DNA from: Rhodococcoides corynebacterioides
GTDB lineage: Bacteria > Actinomycetota > Actinomycetes > Mycobacteriales > Mycobacteriaceae
Assembly (NCBI RefSeq): GCF_019834675.1
Contig: NZ_JABUBU010000007.1
Span: 1 to 64,000, forward strand
DNA: 64,000 nt
Direction: 5' to 3'
Both the position numbers and the translations under genes were made by a program. The notes beneath the pieces are model-generated. The model saw only the letters and a list, made by a program, of their open reading frames with translations, did no database searches and had not been told where the DNA came from. Positions 17,370 through 27,186 of this stretch are shown here, in pieces (position 1 is the first letter of the stretch; the number at the start of each line of letters is the position of its first letter).

Positions 17370-18754
17370 TCGGTCACCTCACGGGAGACGGTGAAGTCGT
17401 CGGCCAGGGCGGCACCGGGGTTGTCGGTGTCGACGGCGGCGACCTCCATCGGCGACGCCACGGCCTGGACGGTGGACGGCGAGAGCTCGAACAGCTCCCG
17501 CAGCGCCTCGGCGTAGGAGTCCCCGCCGGGCGTGGTCGCGAGCTGCTTGACCCGCACCGTGGGCGCGTGGAGCAGCTTGTCGACGACCCGGCGGACGGTG
17601 CGCGCCACCTCGTCACGCTGCGGGTCGGCCAGACCGGGCAGCCGCGAATCGAGGCGCAGGAGTTCGGCTTCGACCACCTCGGCCGCACGCTGCCGCAGCG
17701 CGGTCACCGTGGGGGTGACCTCGGCGAGACGCTGGCCGGAGAGGTAGGCGGCGAGTTCGCGCGCCACGATGTCGCGGGCGGCGCGCTCGTCGGACGCCGC
17801 GGCGCCGGCGGCGGGATCGTGCTGCAGCGTCGCCATGTCCAGCACGGTCACACCGGGCAGTCCGGCGACGGCGGGCTCGACGTCGCGCGGCAGGCCGAGG
17901 TCGCAGACGACCAGCGGGCGGGCGGCGGTGTCGCGGCGGGCGAGCGCATGGTGCACGTCGGCGATGGTGACGACGGCGCCCACCGCGCCGGTACAGGTGA
18001 CCAGCACGTCGGCGTCGGCGACGGCCTCGGCGAGGTCGTCGAGCGTGACCGCCGACGCCTCGACCCCGGCCTCGGCGGCCGTGGCGGCCAGCCGGGCGCC
18101 GCGATCCGCGGTGCGGTTGGCCACGGTGACGGCGCCGATACCGCTGCGGACCAGGTGCGCGACGGACAACCCGCCCATGGCCCCGGCCCCGAGCACCACG
18201 GCGCGGCGGCCGGCGAGGGACCCGAAGACGTCGGCGGCGCGGTCGAGCGCGACCGACACCACCGACGCGCCGGCCTTGTCGATGCCCGTCTCCGAGTGGA
18301 CCTTCTTGCCCACGCGCAGGGCCTGCTGGGCGAGTTCGTGGAGCGTGCGACCCGACGCCTGCTGCGCGTCCGACGCGGCGTAGGCCGCGCGGATCTGACC
18401 GAGGATCTGCTGCTCGCCGACCACCATGGAATCCAGCCCGCCGGCGACGGCGAACAGGTGCTCGGCGGCGGCCTCGCTGTAGCGGACGTAGGCGTGCTTG
18501 GTGAGCTCGGCGAGATCGAGGCCGGAGTGCTCCGACAGGAGGGCGCCGAGGTCGGTCAGCGCGCCGTGGAAGGCGTCGACCACCGCGTAGACCTCCACGC
18601 GGTTGCAGGTCGAGACGATCATGACCTCGGAGACGTGCGACGAGGCCATGATCCGATCGGTGAGCTTCGGGCGGTCGGTGTCGCCCACGGCGACACGTTC
18701 GAGCACCGACACGGGAGCGCTGCGATGCGAGATCCCGAGAAGGAGAACACTCAC
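17366..18754 (-). CDS. hemA: glutamyl-tRNA reductase
   Basis: A 462-residue NADPH enzyme that makes glutamate-1-semialdehyde from Glu-tRNA, the first committed step of heme synthesis. The catalytic cysteine is in [10 protein letters not shown] (C50), the NADPH fold carries LGAGAMGGL, and the C-terminal dimerisation domain is complete. The GTG start at 18754 lies 7 nt after the rex stop, so transcription should come from the Rex-controlled promoter. Confidence 0.97.
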   Translation of the reverse strand: MSVLLLGISHRSAPVSVLERVAVGDTDRPKLTDRIMASSHVSEVMIVSTCNRVEVYAVVDAFHGALTDLGALLSEHSGLDLAELTKHAYVRYSEAAAEHLFAVAGGLDSMVVGEQQILGQIRAAYAASDAQQASGRTLHELAQQALRVGKKVHSETGIDKAGASVVSVALDRAADVFGSLAGRRAVVLGAGAMGGLSVAHLVRSGIGAVTVANRTADRGARLAATAAEAGVEASAVTLDDLAEAVADADVLVTCTGAVGAVVTIADVHHALARRDTAARPLVVCDLGLPRDVEPAVAGLPGVTVLDMATLQHDPAAGAAASDERAARDIVARELAAYLSGQRLAEVTPTVTALRQRAAEVVEAELLRLDSRLPGLADPQRDEVARTVRRVVDKLLHAPTVRVKQLATTPGGDSYAEALRELFELSPSTVQAVASPMEVAAVDTDNPGAALADDFTVSREVTE

Positions 18755-18761
18755 GGAAAGA

Positions 18762-19643
18762 TCACCGATCCGTTCTGCTGTGCGCCCCGACCGGAACTCG
18801 GTCGGGATCGACTGGGGTGGCTGTGAGGATCGAGGCGTCCCGGCAGGTGGCGCGGACGGGTCGAGCGCGCTGCGCCTTGTGGGCGTTGGCGAACGAGAGG
18901 ATCTGCAGTTCGACGGCGAGGTCCACGCGGCGCAGGTCGACGTGCGGCGGGGTCACCGGGTCGATCGAGGCGAAGGACAGGATGCACTCGATGCCGGCGT
19001 CGACGAGCGCGTCGACGGCCGACTGAGCGGCCGCGTCGGGCGTGGCGACGACGCCGACCGTCGCGCCGAGGTCGATGGCGGCGGACACGAGCTCGTCGAC
19101 GTGGCGCACGGTGAGGTCGGTGTACCCGTCCGCGGCGGTACCGACGGCGACGGTCCGGCCGACGAGGTCCGGAGCGACGTCGAACAGTCCGACCACCGTG
19201 AAGCCGCGGCGCGCGAACCCGTCGTACCCGACGAGGGCGGATCCCAGATTGCCCAGGCCGACGAGCACGACGCGGTGGCCGCGGTCGAGGCCCAGCGCGA
19301 GTTCGATGCGGGCCCGCAGCCGCGCGACGTCGTACCCGACACCGCGCACGCCCATCGGGCCGAGGAAGGAGAGGTCCTTGCGGAGCGTGGCCGATCCGAC
19401 GCCGGAGGCGACGGCGAGATCCTCGCTCGAGACCACCAGGATGCGGCGTTCGGCGACCGACGCGAGCACCCGGAGGTAGTCGGCCAGACGGGTGACCGTA
19501 GCCTTGGGAATCATCGGGGCCTCGGTCACGACGGCAGCCTCGAGAACCGGGCCGGCAGCGGGAGCGTCGTGCTGCTGACGGCGGACACCGGTCGCGGTGA
19601 CCCGCGCGGTCTCGGCGCCGGGCTTCCGGCGGTCAGCGGTCAC
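18762..19643 (-). CDS. rex: redox-sensing transcriptional repressor Rex
   Basis: A 293-residue NADH/NAD+ sensor. The N-terminal winged helix has [15 protein letters not shown] and [15 protein letters not shown]. The Rossmann domain has [22 protein letters not shown] binding releases Rex from DNA. The GTG at 19643 has a GAGGAG motif upstream; a later start near VTEAPMIPK is possible, since the first 40 residues are not conserved. It is first in the operon with hemA, as in Streptomyces. A Rex operator lies over the -35 box, indicating autoregulation and redox control of heme synthesis. Confidence 0.93.
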   Translation of the reverse strand: MTADRRKPGAETARVTATGVRRQQHDAPAAGPVLEAAVVTEAPMIPKATVTRLADYLRVLASVAERRILVVSSEDLAVASGVGSATLRKDLSFLGPMGVRGVGYDVARLRARIELALGLDRGHRVVLVGLGNLGSALVGYDGFARRGFTVVGLFDVAPDLVGRTVAVGTAADGYTDLTVRHVDELVSAAIDLGATVGVVATPDAAAQSAVDALVDAGIECILSFASIDPVTPPHVDLRRVDLAVELQILSFANAHKAQRARPVRATCRDASILTATPVDPDRVPVGAHSRTDR

Positions 19644-19784
19644 GTCGATGACTCCTCGTCCGATCGCGCGCGCTCGTGAGCGCACCGATCCACACGCACG
19701 GTGTTGGAGCAGGCCGGTGGGCACGAGCGATCCCCGTGGTCACCGCTCGCGCCGAGAGGTCACCGACCCCTTGACTCGTGATCC

Positions 19785-19813
19785 ACGGTAACCGCTCGTG
19801 AAGGTATGAACAA
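19785..19813 (-). promoter_or_regulatory. promoter of the rex-hem operon
   Basis: On the minus strand TTGTTC (19808-19813) and TACCGT (19785-19790) are 17 bp apart, a good sigma-A type promoter. The transcript would have a leader of about 140 nt before rex. Confidence 0.55.
19796..19813. promoter_or_regulatory. putative Rex operator (ROP)
   Basis: TCGTGAAGGTATGAACAA matches the Rex consensus TTGTGAA-N4-TTCACAA at 11 of 14 defined positions. It overlaps the -35 box of the rex promoter. Confidence 0.6.
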
Positions 19814-19837
19814 AGTCGCGGACGCGTGTGCTAGGGT

Positions 19838-19857
19838 GCCGCCCCCCCTCGGGCGGC
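19838..19857 (-). terminator. possible terminator after the glutaredoxin-like gene
   Basis: GCCGCCC and GGGCGGC form a 7-bp stem around a 6-nt loop, 23 bp beyond the stop of the glutaredoxin-like gene. There is no T-run, so termination is uncertain. Confidence 0.35.
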
Positions 19858-19879
19858 CGTTCGGGGGCTCCGACCCGCG

Positions 19880-20152
19880 TCAGGCGCCCGGATCGGCGGC
19901 CAGATCGCGCCGCAGGCGCGGGACGTCGACCTCCCAGTAACTGTGTTCGCGCCCGTCGAGAAGCACCACCGGCAGCCGGTCTCCGTACTCCGCCCGCAGG
20001 TCAGGGTCCTGCGCGGCCACCTCGTCGACGTCCACCGAGTCCAGCGCTACCGCGAACTCGGCGCAGAGCGGCCGCAGCACCGCCATCGCGCCGTCGCACG
20101 CGCCGCATCCCGCACGTGTCAGCAATGTCACCGTCCGTCGACCGTTCGTCAT
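19880..20152 (-). CDS. glutaredoxin-like protein (DUF836, Rv0508-type)
   Basis: A 90-residue thioredoxin-fold protein with the redox motif CGAC (C16-C19) after the first strand (VTLLTRAG), and the cis-proline segment [11 protein letters not shown]. Length and motif match DUF836. A disulfide reductase or mycothiol-linked role is likely, but the substrate is unknown. The gene lies beside the heme operon as in M. tuberculosis (Rv0508) and is divergent from the phosphatase gene. Confidence 0.85.
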   Translation of the reverse strand: MTNGRRTVTLLTRAGCGACDGAMAVLRPLCAEFAVALDSVDVDEVAAQDPDLRAEYGDRLPVVLLDGREHSYWEVDVPRLRRDLAADPGA

Positions 20153-20247
20153 GGGCCCATTCTCTCGCGCGCGGGTCCACCGCGACTACGCTGGTCACGT
20201 CCCGGCAGTGGTCGGCCGCGGACGGGGTCCACGAGGGGGAGGTGAGC

Positions 20248-21261
20248 ATGGCCGATCAGGACGAGCCCGAGATTCTCGACGGGTCCCGCGACCGTCGCCG
20301 GGTCGACCCGGCGAGCGCCCGCGCTCAGGTGGCCCGCCGCATCCGCAATCCCTTCGGCCCGACGGCCGCGCAGATCCGCGCCACCCTCGCCGGCGAGGCC
20401 AGTGCCGACGCCGCCATCGCCCTGCAGGCCGAGGCGAAGGACGCCGCCGCCCGCGACGGGGACACGGGCGGTGACGATCCGAGCCCGGTCCCGCGCGACC
20501 TCACCGCCGCGGCCTTCTTCGACGTCGACAACACGATGGTGCAGGGCGCGTCGATCATCCACTTCGCCCGCGGCCTCGCGGCCCGCAAGTACATCACCAC
20601 CAAGGACATCACCCAGTTCGCCTGGCAGCAGGTGAAGTTCCGGGTGAGCGGCAAGGAGAACCTGGGCGACGTCGACACCGGCCGCGCCAAGGCCCTGTCC
20701 TTCGTCGAGGGCCGCTCGACCGCGGAGATCGTGCGACTCGGCGAGGAGATCTACGACGAGATCATCGCCGACCGCATCTGGGCCGGAACCCGTGCGCTCG
20801 CGCAGATGCATCTCGACGCCGGCCAGCAGGTGTGGCTGGTGACGGCCACCCCGGTGGAGCTGGCGTCGATCATCGCCTCCCGCCTCGGCTTCACCGGCGC
20901 CCTGGGCACCGTCGCCGAGAGCGAGAACGGCGTGTTCACCGGCCGCCTCGTCGGCGACATCCTGCACGGCCGCGGCAAGGCCCACGCCGTGCGCACCCTC
21001 GCCGTCCGCGAGGGCCTGGACCTGCGCCGCTGCACCGCGTACTCCGATTCCCACAACGACGTGCCGATGCTCTCGTTGGTCGGCACGGCCGTTGCCGTCA
21101 ATCCCGACGCCGACCTGCGCGAGCTGGCGAAGAACCGCGGCTGGGAGGTGCGGGACTTCCGCACCGGACGCAAGGCCGCCAAGATCGGCGTGCCGACGGC
21201 CCTCGCGCTGGGCGCGGTGGGCGGGGGCGTCGCGGCGGTCCTGGGGCGCAAACAGTCGTGA
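20248..21261 (+). CDS. HAD-family phosphatase (SerB1/Rv0505c-type)
   Basis: A 337-residue HAD-IB hydrolase. An 80-residue variable N-terminus precedes the catalytic aspartates in [13 protein letters not shown] (92-96), then VTATP, and [11 protein letters not shown] with the Mg-binding Asp. A Gly/Ala-rich stretch near the C-terminus ([15 protein letters not shown]) may be a membrane helix. The ATG at 20248 has GGGGGAGG 5 nt upstream. Phosphoserine phosphatase is the usual label, but phosphatidyl or glycolipid substrates are equally possible. Its stop overlaps the next gene (GTGA). Confidence 0.88.
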   Translation: MADQDEPEILDGSRDRRRVDPASARAQVARRIRNPFGPTAAQIRATLAGEASADAAIALQAEAKDAAARDGDTGGDDPSPVPRDLTAAAFFDVDNTMVQGASIIHFARGLAARKYITTKDITQFAWQQVKFRVSGKENLGDVDTGRAKALSFVEGRSTAEIVRLGEEIYDEIIADRIWAGTRALAQMHLDAGQQVWLVTATPVELASIIASRLGFTGALGTVAESENGVFTGRLVGDILHGRGKAHAVRTLAVREGLDLRRCTAYSDSHNDVPMLSLVGTAVAVNPDADLRELAKNRGWEVRDFRTGRKAAKIGVPTALALGAVGGGVAAVLGRKQS

Positions 21262-22748
21262 CGCGCGCCGTCGTCGTCGGCGCGGGCGTGGGCGGTCTCG
21301 CCGCCGCGGCGCGCCTGTCCCACGGTGGATACGACGTCACCGTGCTGGAACAGTCCGAAGACCTCGGCGGCAAGCTCGGCATCGTCGCCCGCGACGGATA
21401 CGTTTTCGACACCGGTCCGTCGCTGGTCACCATGCCGCACGTGCTGCGCGCGGTGTTCGACGACACCGGCGGCCCCGCCGACCTCCCCCTCGACCGTCTC
21501 TCCGTCGCGTGCCGGTATCGGTTTCCCGACGGCGTGGTGCTGGACATGCCGGGCCACGCCGAGCGGATCCCGGCCGCGCTGGACGACGCGCTCGGCGCGG
21601 GGGCGGGCGCGCAGTGGAGCGCGTTCTCCGCACGGGCGGAACGCATCTGGGACGCGACGCACGCGGCGTTCCTCGAGTCCTCGATCGGCCCGCGGGAGCT
21701 CCTGACGTTGAGCCGACGGGTCGGTGACCTGCGCACCATCGCCCCGTGGTCGAGTCTGCGCGGACTCGGCGCCCGGTACCTGAGCGACCCGCGGCTCGCC
21801 ATGATGCTGGACCGCTACGCCACCTACACCGGCTCGGATCCGCGGCGCGCCCCCGCGGCGCTGGCCACCGTGCCGCACGTCGAGCAGCGGTGGGGGTCCT
21901 GGCACGTGCCCGGCGGACTGCACCGGATCGCCGACGCGCTCGCCGACCGAGCGCGTCTGTGCGGCACCGACATTCGGACCGGCGTCACCGTCACCGGCAT
22001 CGCCACCGAGCACGGTCGGGTGCGCGGGGTCCACACCACCGACGGCACCGTGGACGCGGACGTCGTGGTGGCCAACGCGGACGCCGAGCAGGTCTACCGC
22101 GATCTGCTCCCGGCCTCCCGGCGCACCGCGGTCACGCGCCGCCGGCTCGCCGCCACCACCCCGAGCCTGTCCGGCTTCGTGCTGCTGCTCGCGCTGCGCG
22201 GCCGCGACGCCGACACTCCGCACCACCGCATCCTCTTCCCGGACCGCTACGACGACGAGTTCGACGCGGTGTTCGGAACCCGTTCGCGCGCAGCGCATCC
22301 CGCTGCCGACCCCACCGTCTACGTCAGCGCGCCGAACGATCCGGCGCTGCGCCCGAACGACGACTCCGACGCCTGGTTCGTCCTGGTCAACGCGGCCCGC
22401 CACGGCCGCGGATCCCGGTCGCTGGTCGACTGGGACGAGCCCGGTCTCGCGGACCGCTACGCCGACCGGATCCTGGCGATCATGGCGGCGCGCGGGGTCG
22501 ACGTGCGCGACCGCGTGGTGTGGCGGGAGATCGTCTCCCCCGCGGACCTCCAGCGACGCACCATGACCCCCGGCGGCTCCATCTACGGCACGTCGTCCAA
22601 CGGCGCACTCGCCGCATTCCTGCGGCCCGCCAACCGCTCTCCCGTGGCGGGCCTGTTCCTGGTGGGCGGCTCGTCCCACCCGGGCGGCGGACTGCCGTTG
22701 GTGACGCTGTCGGCCGAGATCGTCGACCGGATGGTGCGGTCGGGCTAG
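21258..22748 (+). CDS. phytoene desaturase-like FAD oxidoreductase (CrtI family)
   Basis: A 496-residue flavoprotein. The dinucleotide motif [16 protein letters not shown] opens it, [11 protein letters not shown] follows as in carotenoid desaturases, and [18 protein letters not shown] near the end is the family C-terminal FAD motif. It should desaturate or isomerise a polyprenoid-like substrate. No phytoene synthase, cyclase or other crt gene is nearby, so the true substrate is open. The GTG at 21258 overlaps the phosphatase stop, and its own stop shares a CTAG with the convergent padC-like gene. Confidence 0.85.
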   Translation: MTRAVVVGAGVGGLAAAARLSHGGYDVTVLEQSEDLGGKLGIVARDGYVFDTGPSLVTMPHVLRAVFDDTGGPADLPLDRLSVACRYRFPDGVVLDMPGHAERIPAALDDALGAGAGAQWSAFSARAERIWDATHAAFLESSIGPRELLTLSRRVGDLRTIAPWSSLRGLGARYLSDPRLAMMLDRYATYTGSDPRRAPAALATVPHVEQRWGSWHVPGGLHRIADALADRARLCGTDIRTGVTVTGIATEHGRVRGVHTTDGTVDADVVVANADAEQVYRDLLPASRRTAVTRRRLAATTPSLSGFVLLLALRGRDADTPHHRILFPDRYDDEFDAVFGTRSRAAHPAADPTVYVSAPNDPALRPNDDSDAWFVLVNAARHGRGSRSLVDWDEPGLADRYADRILAIMAARGVDVRDRVVWREIVSPADLQRRTMTPGGSIYGTSSNGALAAFLRPANRSPVAGLFLVGGSSHPGGGLPLVTLSAEIVDRMVRSG

Positions 22749-23269
22749 TTCGTGCGGTCGGCGAAGCCGGCGGGCAGATCGCCGGGGGCCGTGTCGATCA
22801 CGGTCTCGTCGTTCTCGCCGACGTGCTCGAACAGCGTGATGTGCGCGAACTCGGGCACCACGTAGATCGGGTAGGTGGGGCCGGCGTCCCGGTAGCGGCG
22901 CATCTCGTCGAGGTGGTCGTTCTGGTACAGGACTGTCTTGTCCCCGTCGAGTTCGATCCAGTGCGGGAAGAAGATCGTGCCGTGCAGCACTCGCTGCTCG
23001 GGCATCACGGTGACGACGACGCTGGTTCCCGTGGGCTCCGTCCACGACACCTTGTAGACGCCGGGCGCCAGGGCGACCAGGTCGACCTCCTGGTCCCGCA
23101 CCCAGCGACCTCCGACGTGACCGGAGTGGATGCGGTAGTCGATGGTGGTCGCGTTCTTGACGTACATCTCGTACTGCCAGCCGTTGGCGTACGTGTAGAT
23201 CATCCGGTGGCCGACCAGACCCGAGAGGTCCTGCGGCGGAACGGGATCGGAGACCGACGTCGGCCTCAT
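22745..23269 (-). CDS. padC: phenolic acid decarboxylase
   Basis: A 174-residue cofactor-free decarboxylase that converts p-coumaric, ferulic or caffeic acid to vinylphenols. The family signature is strong: [62 protein letters not shown] and [20 protein letters not shown]. The ATG overlaps the stop of the acyltransferase gene (ATGA), so it belongs to a lipid-type operon. No PadR regulator gene is adjacent. A 4-coumarate-CoA-ligase-like gene lies 13 kb away. Confidence 0.92.
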   Translation of the reverse strand: MRPTSVSDPVPPQDLSGLVGHRMIYTYANGWQYEMYVKNATTIDYRIHSGHVGGRWVRDQEVDLVALAPGVYKVSWTEPTGTSVVVTVMPEQRVLHGTIFFPHWIELDGDKTVLYQNDHLDEMRRYRDAGPTYPIYVVPEFAHITLFEHVGENDETVIDTAPGDLPAGFADRTN

Positions 23270-24333
23270 CCGAGGAACACCCCACGCCGGCGGGTCAGCA
23301 GCCGGTACAGCGTCTGCTGGATGGTCTCGCGCACGTGGTCGGTCACCTCGAACAGCTCCATCGGGTCGTCCGCCGCGGCCGGCGAGAACCGGTCGGTGCG
23401 GATGGGTTCGCCGAACTCGATGTGCCACTTGGACGGCAGCGGGATCAACCCGAGCGGACCGAAGTGCGGGAACAGCGGAGTCACCGGGAAGTACGGCAGC
23501 CCGAGCACCCGCGCGAGCGTCGTGAGATCGCCGATCTTGGGATAGATCTCCTCCGACCCCACGATCGAACACGGGATGATCGGCGTCTGCGTCCGCAGGG
23601 CCGCCGAGACGAACCCCCCACGGCCGAAGCGCTGCAACTTGTACCGCTCGCTGAACGGCTTGCCGATCCCCTTGAACCCCTCCGGGAACACCGCGACCAC
23701 CTCGCCGCCGCGCAGCAGACGCTCGGCGTCGGGCTGGCAGGCCAGGGTGTGCCCGGCACGCCGCGCGACGGTGCCCACCAGCGGCGTCTCGAACGCGAGA
23801 TCCGCCGCCAACATGCGCAGCGCACGCTTCTGCGGATGGTGGTCGCGCATGGCCACCGACGCCATGAGGCCGTCGATCGGGATGACGCCGGCGTGGTTGG
23901 ACACCACCAACGCACCGCCCGTCGCGGGCACGTTCTCGATCCCCCGGACCTCGACCCGGAACCACTTGTCGAACAGCGGGCGCAGCGCGGGCAGCCACAC
24001 GTTGTCCGCGAAGTGCGGGTCGTAGCCGAACTCGTCCACCTCGTAGTCGCCGGACAGCCGGGTGCGCAGGAAGTCGGCACCGCCGGACACGCGCTCGGCC
24101 ACCGCGCGGCGCAGCGCGTCGAGGGCGGACGACGTCCGGTCCACCGCCGCGTCCGGCACCCGGTCGGCGGGCACCAACGGAGTCGGCACGTCCACCCGCG
24201 GCCCGACGACGGGCGTGTCGGTGTAGGCCGACGGGTGCCGGCCACGGACGTCCTCCGGCGTGCTTCCCGACGCGGTGCGCCGGGGGCGCGTCGCGGACCC
24301 GTGCAGCGGAATCACCTTCGCCACCCCGCTCAC
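23266..24333 (-). CDS. lysophospholipid acyltransferase family protein (Rv0502-type)
   Basis: A 355-residue PlsC-like acyltransferase. A 100-residue variable N-terminus precedes the acceptor motif NHAGVIPID (HX4D), then [15 protein letters not shown] and the [14 protein letters not shown] block. The GTG at 24333 overlaps the epimerase stop (GTGA). It probably acylates a glycerol- or sugar-linked lipid at the inner membrane. In M. tuberculosis the same gene pair is galE2-Rv0502. Here it is followed by the decarboxylase gene instead of cmaA2. Confidence 0.87.
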   Translation of the reverse strand: MSGVAKVIPLHGSATRPRRTASGSTPEDVRGRHPSAYTDTPVVGPRVDVPTPLVPADRVPDAAVDRTSSALDALRRAVAERVSGGADFLRTRLSGDYEVDEFGYDPHFADNVWLPALRPLFDKWFRVEVRGIENVPATGGALVVSNHAGVIPIDGLMASVAMRDHHPQKRALRMLAADLAFETPLVGTVARRAGHTLACQPDAERLLRGGEVVAVFPEGFKGIGKPFSERYKLQRFGRGGFVSAALRTQTPIIPCSIVGSEEIYPKIGDLTTLARVLGLPYFPVTPLFPHFGPLGLIPLPSKWHIEFGEPIRTDRFSPAAADDPMELFEVTDHVRETIQQTLYRLLTRRRGVFLG

Positions 24334-25430
24334 CGCCCCGCCGCCACGGACCGCATCGGCTCCCGCCGCGCGGCGTCGGCGCCGAGGAACGCGAGCACTC
24401 GCGCCTCGGCCGCGTCGATCCATTCCCGTCGCACCACCGGGGTCAGCGCGACCCCGCGCACGAAGTCGTCGAACGCCTGCATCGTCGTCCATCTCGGGGT
24501 GAAGCCCAGCACGGTCTTCATGCGCGTCGTGTCCACCCCGCATCCGAAGTTGAAGTAGTCCAGTTGTTCCTCCGAGAAGCCGCGCATCAGCGACCCCATC
24601 ACCGCCTTGCCCGTGGTGCGGAACAGGGCGGGCGGAACGGGCAGCTCGATGCGCCCGGCGCGCCGGATGGCCTGCGACAGCATGACGATGCCGTCGGCCG
24701 CCACGTTGACCGTGCCCGCCGGCCCGCAGATCGTGGCCCGCTCGAGCGCCGCGAGTGCGTCCTCCTCGTGGAGGAGTTGCATCCGCGCGTCCCGCCCCAA
24801 CACGGACGGGGTGAGCGGTGAGGTCAGGTACCGCGAGACGGCGCCGTTGAGTCGCGGGCCGATCATCGGTGCGTTGCGCAGAATGGTCACATCGACGTCG
24901 GGCCGACGGCGACCGAGGCCGCGGGCGTAGCCCTCCGTCTCCACCGCGTCGCGGGCGAAGCCGCCGCGCAACCGCGTCTTCGACCCCATCTCCTCGGTGA
25001 ACTGGGCGGGATCCTTGGCGCTGCAGCCGTACACGGCGGTGGACGAGCGCAGCACCACGTGCCGCACCGACGGCGACTTCTGGCACACGGCGAACAGCTG
25101 CATCGCACCGAGGACGTTGAGGTCCTTCATCACCGTGCGGCCACCGCCGCCGGGCGGGCGGGAGATGAGCGAGGCGTGCACGACGGTGTCGACCTCGCTG
25201 TTGCGGATCACCTTGCCGATGAGCGGGTTCCGGATGTCGGCGCGCACGAACTCGGCGCGGCCCATCCGGCGGATCATGTCCTTGGTCGGCGCGACCGCGT
25301 CCACCGCGATGACCCGCTCGACCGACGGATTCTGGGCGAGCCGGGCCGTCAGATAACCGCCCAGGAAACGGCTGGCTCCGGTGACGAGAACGACCCGCGG
25401 CGCCTCGGATGCGCGGACGTCATCGCTCAC
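24330..25430 (-). CDS. NAD-dependent epimerase/dehydratase (Rv0501/GalE2-type)
   Basis: A 366-residue extended-SDR protein. The NAD motif is [18 protein letters not shown] near the N-terminus, followed by DIRNPLIG. The usual YxxxK is not obvious: the expected region reads [17 protein letters not shown], in which Y and K are five apart. It is named galE2 in mycobacteria, but the substrate is unproven. First gene of a three-gene operon with the acyltransferase and phenolic acid decarboxylase, all joined by 4-bp overlaps. Confidence 0.87.
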   Translation of the reverse strand: MSDDVRASEAPRVVLVTGASRFLGGYLTARLAQNPSVERVIAVDAVAPTKDMIRRMGRAEFVRADIRNPLIGKVIRNSEVDTVVHASLISRPPGGGGRTVMKDLNVLGAMQLFAVCQKSPSVRHVVLRSSTAVYGCSAKDPAQFTEEMGSKTRLRGGFARDAVETEGYARGLGRRRPDVDVTILRNAPMIGPRLNGAVSRYLTSPLTPSVLGRDARMQLLHEEDALAALERATICGPAGTVNVAADGIVMLSQAIRRAGRIELPVPPALFRTTGKAVMGSLMRGFSEEQLDYFNFGCGVDTTRMKTVLGFTPRWTTMQAFDDFVRGVALTPVVRREWIDAAEARVLAFLGADAARREPMRSVAAGR

Positions 25431-25590
25431 CGCACCTCACCCCGACTCCCTGGTTCCACCGCATCGACCGTCGCGACCCATCGTGTCACGGGTCGCCGAT
25501 CCGCGCTGTGGACTCGGCCACAGACCTGCCCCGGACCGGCCCCGGACCGGCCCGAGACCCGGCCCTGCACTCCGCCGCAGAGACAACACT

Positions 25591-25617
25591 GCCCGTGCAC
25601 CGGTGAGGTGCACGGGC
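25591..25617 (-). terminator. intrinsic terminator of the bS22 transcript
   Basis: A perfect 11-bp stem, GCCCGTGCACC/GGTGCACGGGC, with a 5-nt loop, lies 31 bp beyond the bS22 stop. On the minus strand it is followed by AGTGTTGTCTC. It separates bS22 from the epimerase operon. Confidence 0.75.
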
Positions 25618-25647
25618 AGCAGCAGCGCGGCGATCAGCGCGGCAGAA

Positions 25648-25749
25648 TCACTTACCGAGTTTCCTGCGCTGAACGCGCGTGCGGCGCAGGAGCTTGCGGT
25701 GCTTCTTCTTCGACATGCGCTTGCGGCGCTTCTTGATCACTGAACCCAT
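25648..25749 (-). CDS. 30S ribosomal protein bS22 (AURKAIP1/COX24-type)
   Basis: A 33-residue, extremely basic protein starting [18 protein letters not shown] and ending RVQRRKLGK, essentially the mycobacterial bS22 sequence (Rv0500B). It sits on the small subunit near the decoding region and is found only in actinobacteria and as a mitochondrial relative. The ATG at 25749 is the family start. The longer open frame upstream is spacer. It lies between an excisionase-type HTH gene and the epimerase, as in mycobacteria, and ends in a strong terminator. Confidence 0.95.
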
Positions 25750-25926
25750 GCGGGTGTCCTCGCGTTCTTCTGGTCGTTTCGGTCGGCAGCGTGTGCTGCT
25801 GCGCACGGCGGGGCGGCGCACCGCAAGGGTGCGCACAACGGCGCAGGGGCTATCCGCACGCGCGTGTGCTGCCCCATCATAAACCGGCCGGCGACGACAG
25901 ACCGCATCGGGTCCGCCGACGCCGTG

Positions 25927-26175
25927 CTAGCCGGCGTCGAAGTAGGAGGTCTCCAAGTAGTCGTGCACCGCCTTCGCGTGCACTCGGAACGAGCGGCCCA
26001 CCCGAACGGCCGGCAACTCGCCACCGTGCACCAACCGGTACACGGTCATCTTGGAGACCCTCATCAGCGATGCCACTTCGGCCACCGTGAGGAACTGCGT
26101 GCCGGCCACGGCCGGTCCTCCGTCGTGCGACGAGTTCTTCGAACCCGACCCGGACGGCTTGTCCACTGATTCCAT
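25927..26175 (-). CDS. excisionase/BldC-type helix-turn-helix protein (Rv0500A-type)
   Basis: An 82-residue protein. The conserved C-terminal 55 residues (FLTVAEVASLMRVSKMTVYR, RVGRSFRVHAKAV, ending LETSYFDAG) form a MerR-like winged HTH found next to proC across Mycobacteriales. The Ser/Gly-rich N-terminus is variable. The start is the ATG at 26175, with GGAGG 12 nt upstream; a GTG at 26184 is the alternative. It probably binds DNA as a small global regulator. Targets are not known here. Confidence 0.88.
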   Translation of the reverse strand: MESVDKPSGSGSKNSSHDGGPAVAGTQFLTVAEVASLMRVSKMTVYRLVHGGELPAVRVGRSFRVHAKAVHDYLETSYFDAG

Positions 26176-26327
26176 GAAATTCACATACCTCCGGCACGTC
26201 CGCGCCGCCGGCTTCCCCTCCGGCGGAACAGACACGCACGTGCTGCGACCGAGCTTAGCGGGACACCTGTGACTTCTGCGACGGGTGGGGGTGGATTTCG
26301 TCCGAACATGCGACCGGTGTCACTCGA

Positions 26328-27161
26328 TCACCCGATCAGCGGCGTCCCGTCCGCCGGGATTCCGAGCGCGACGCTGCGTGCCTTCGCCGCCTCCACGGCG
26401 TCGAGAACCGCCGCGCGGAACCCGCGTCGTTCCAGTTCGGCGAGGGCGGCCGCCGTCGTCCCGCCCGGCGAGGTGACGCCGGCCCGCAGCTCGGTCGCCG
26501 ACTCGTCGGACCGATCGAGCATCGCGGCCGACCCCACCATCGTCTGCGTCACCAACGTCGTGGCGGTCTCGCGTGTCAGGCCCAGCCCGACCGCCGCGTC
26601 CACCATGGCCTCGGCCATGAGGAAGAAGTAGGCGGGTCCGGAGCCGGACACCGCGGTGACCGCGTCGATCTTGTCCTCGGCGACCACGGCGGTGCGGCCG
26701 ACGGTGCCGAGCAGCTTGCGGACGGTCTCGATGTGCTCGGAGCGCGCGTGCCGTCCCGGGGCCAGCACGCTCATGGCCTCGCCGACGAGCATGGGGGTGT
26801 TGGGCATGACCCGCACGATAGGGATGCCCGCGGGCAGCTTGGGTTCGAACCGCGACGCCGGGACTCCCGCGGCCATCGACACGACGATCTGCTCGCGCTC
26901 GCCGTTCAGCTCGGCCTTGGACATCTGCGTGACGACGGAGTCCACGTCGTCCGGCTTCACGGCCACGACGATGACGTCGGCACCCTCCACCGCGTCGACG
27001 ACGCTGGTGGCGCGAATGCCGAACTGCGCGGCGACCGCCTCCGCGCGGGCCGGATGCTTCTCGGCCAGCACGACCGATCCCGTCGGCAAGCCTCCCTCGA
27101 TCAGCCCGGCGATCAACGCCTCACCGATTCGGCCGCCACCGATCACCGCGATTCTCGTCAT
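26328..27161 (-). CDS. proC: pyrroline-5-carboxylate reductase
   Basis: A 277-residue NAD(P)H enzyme, last step of proline synthesis. The Rossmann motif IAVIGGGRIGEALIAGL is at the N-terminus, VKPDDVDSV follows, and the substrate-binding C-terminal domain has DAVTAVSGSGPAYFF and GVTSPGGTTAAAL. It is transcribed with, or just upstream of, the HTH gene, as in M. tuberculosis (Rv0500). Confidence 0.96.
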   Translation of the reverse strand: MTRIAVIGGGRIGEALIAGLIEGGLPTGSVVLAEKHPARAEAVAAQFGIRATSVVDAVEGADVIVVAVKPDDVDSVVTQMSKAELNGEREQIVVSMAAGVPASRFEPKLPAGIPIVRVMPNTPMLVGEAMSVLAPGRHARSEHIETVRKLLGTVGRTAVVAEDKIDAVTAVSGSGPAYFFLMAEAMVDAAVGLGLTRETATTLVTQTMVGSAAMLDRSDESATELRAGVTSPGGTTAAALAELERRGFRAAVLDAVEAAKARSVALGIPADGTPLIG

Positions 27162-27186
27162 GGGTGACAGGTTCTCACGGGGCCGA

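Noticed and set aside
24330..25430. Naming the epimerase as a true UDP-galactose 4-epimerase (galE)
   Set aside because: The active-site Tyr-x-x-x-Lys is not clearly preserved and the neighbours are lipid-type genes, so only the superfamily is supported.
26259..26274. TGTGACTTCTGCGACG-like half site as a CRP box for the HTH gene
   Set aside because: Only the left arm matches; the right arm has two changes in five and the spacing to the start is not supportive.
26841..26852. GGGTTCGAACC, similar to a tRNA T-arm
   Set aside because: It lies inside the proC coding sequence and no acceptor, D or anticodon stems can be formed around it.
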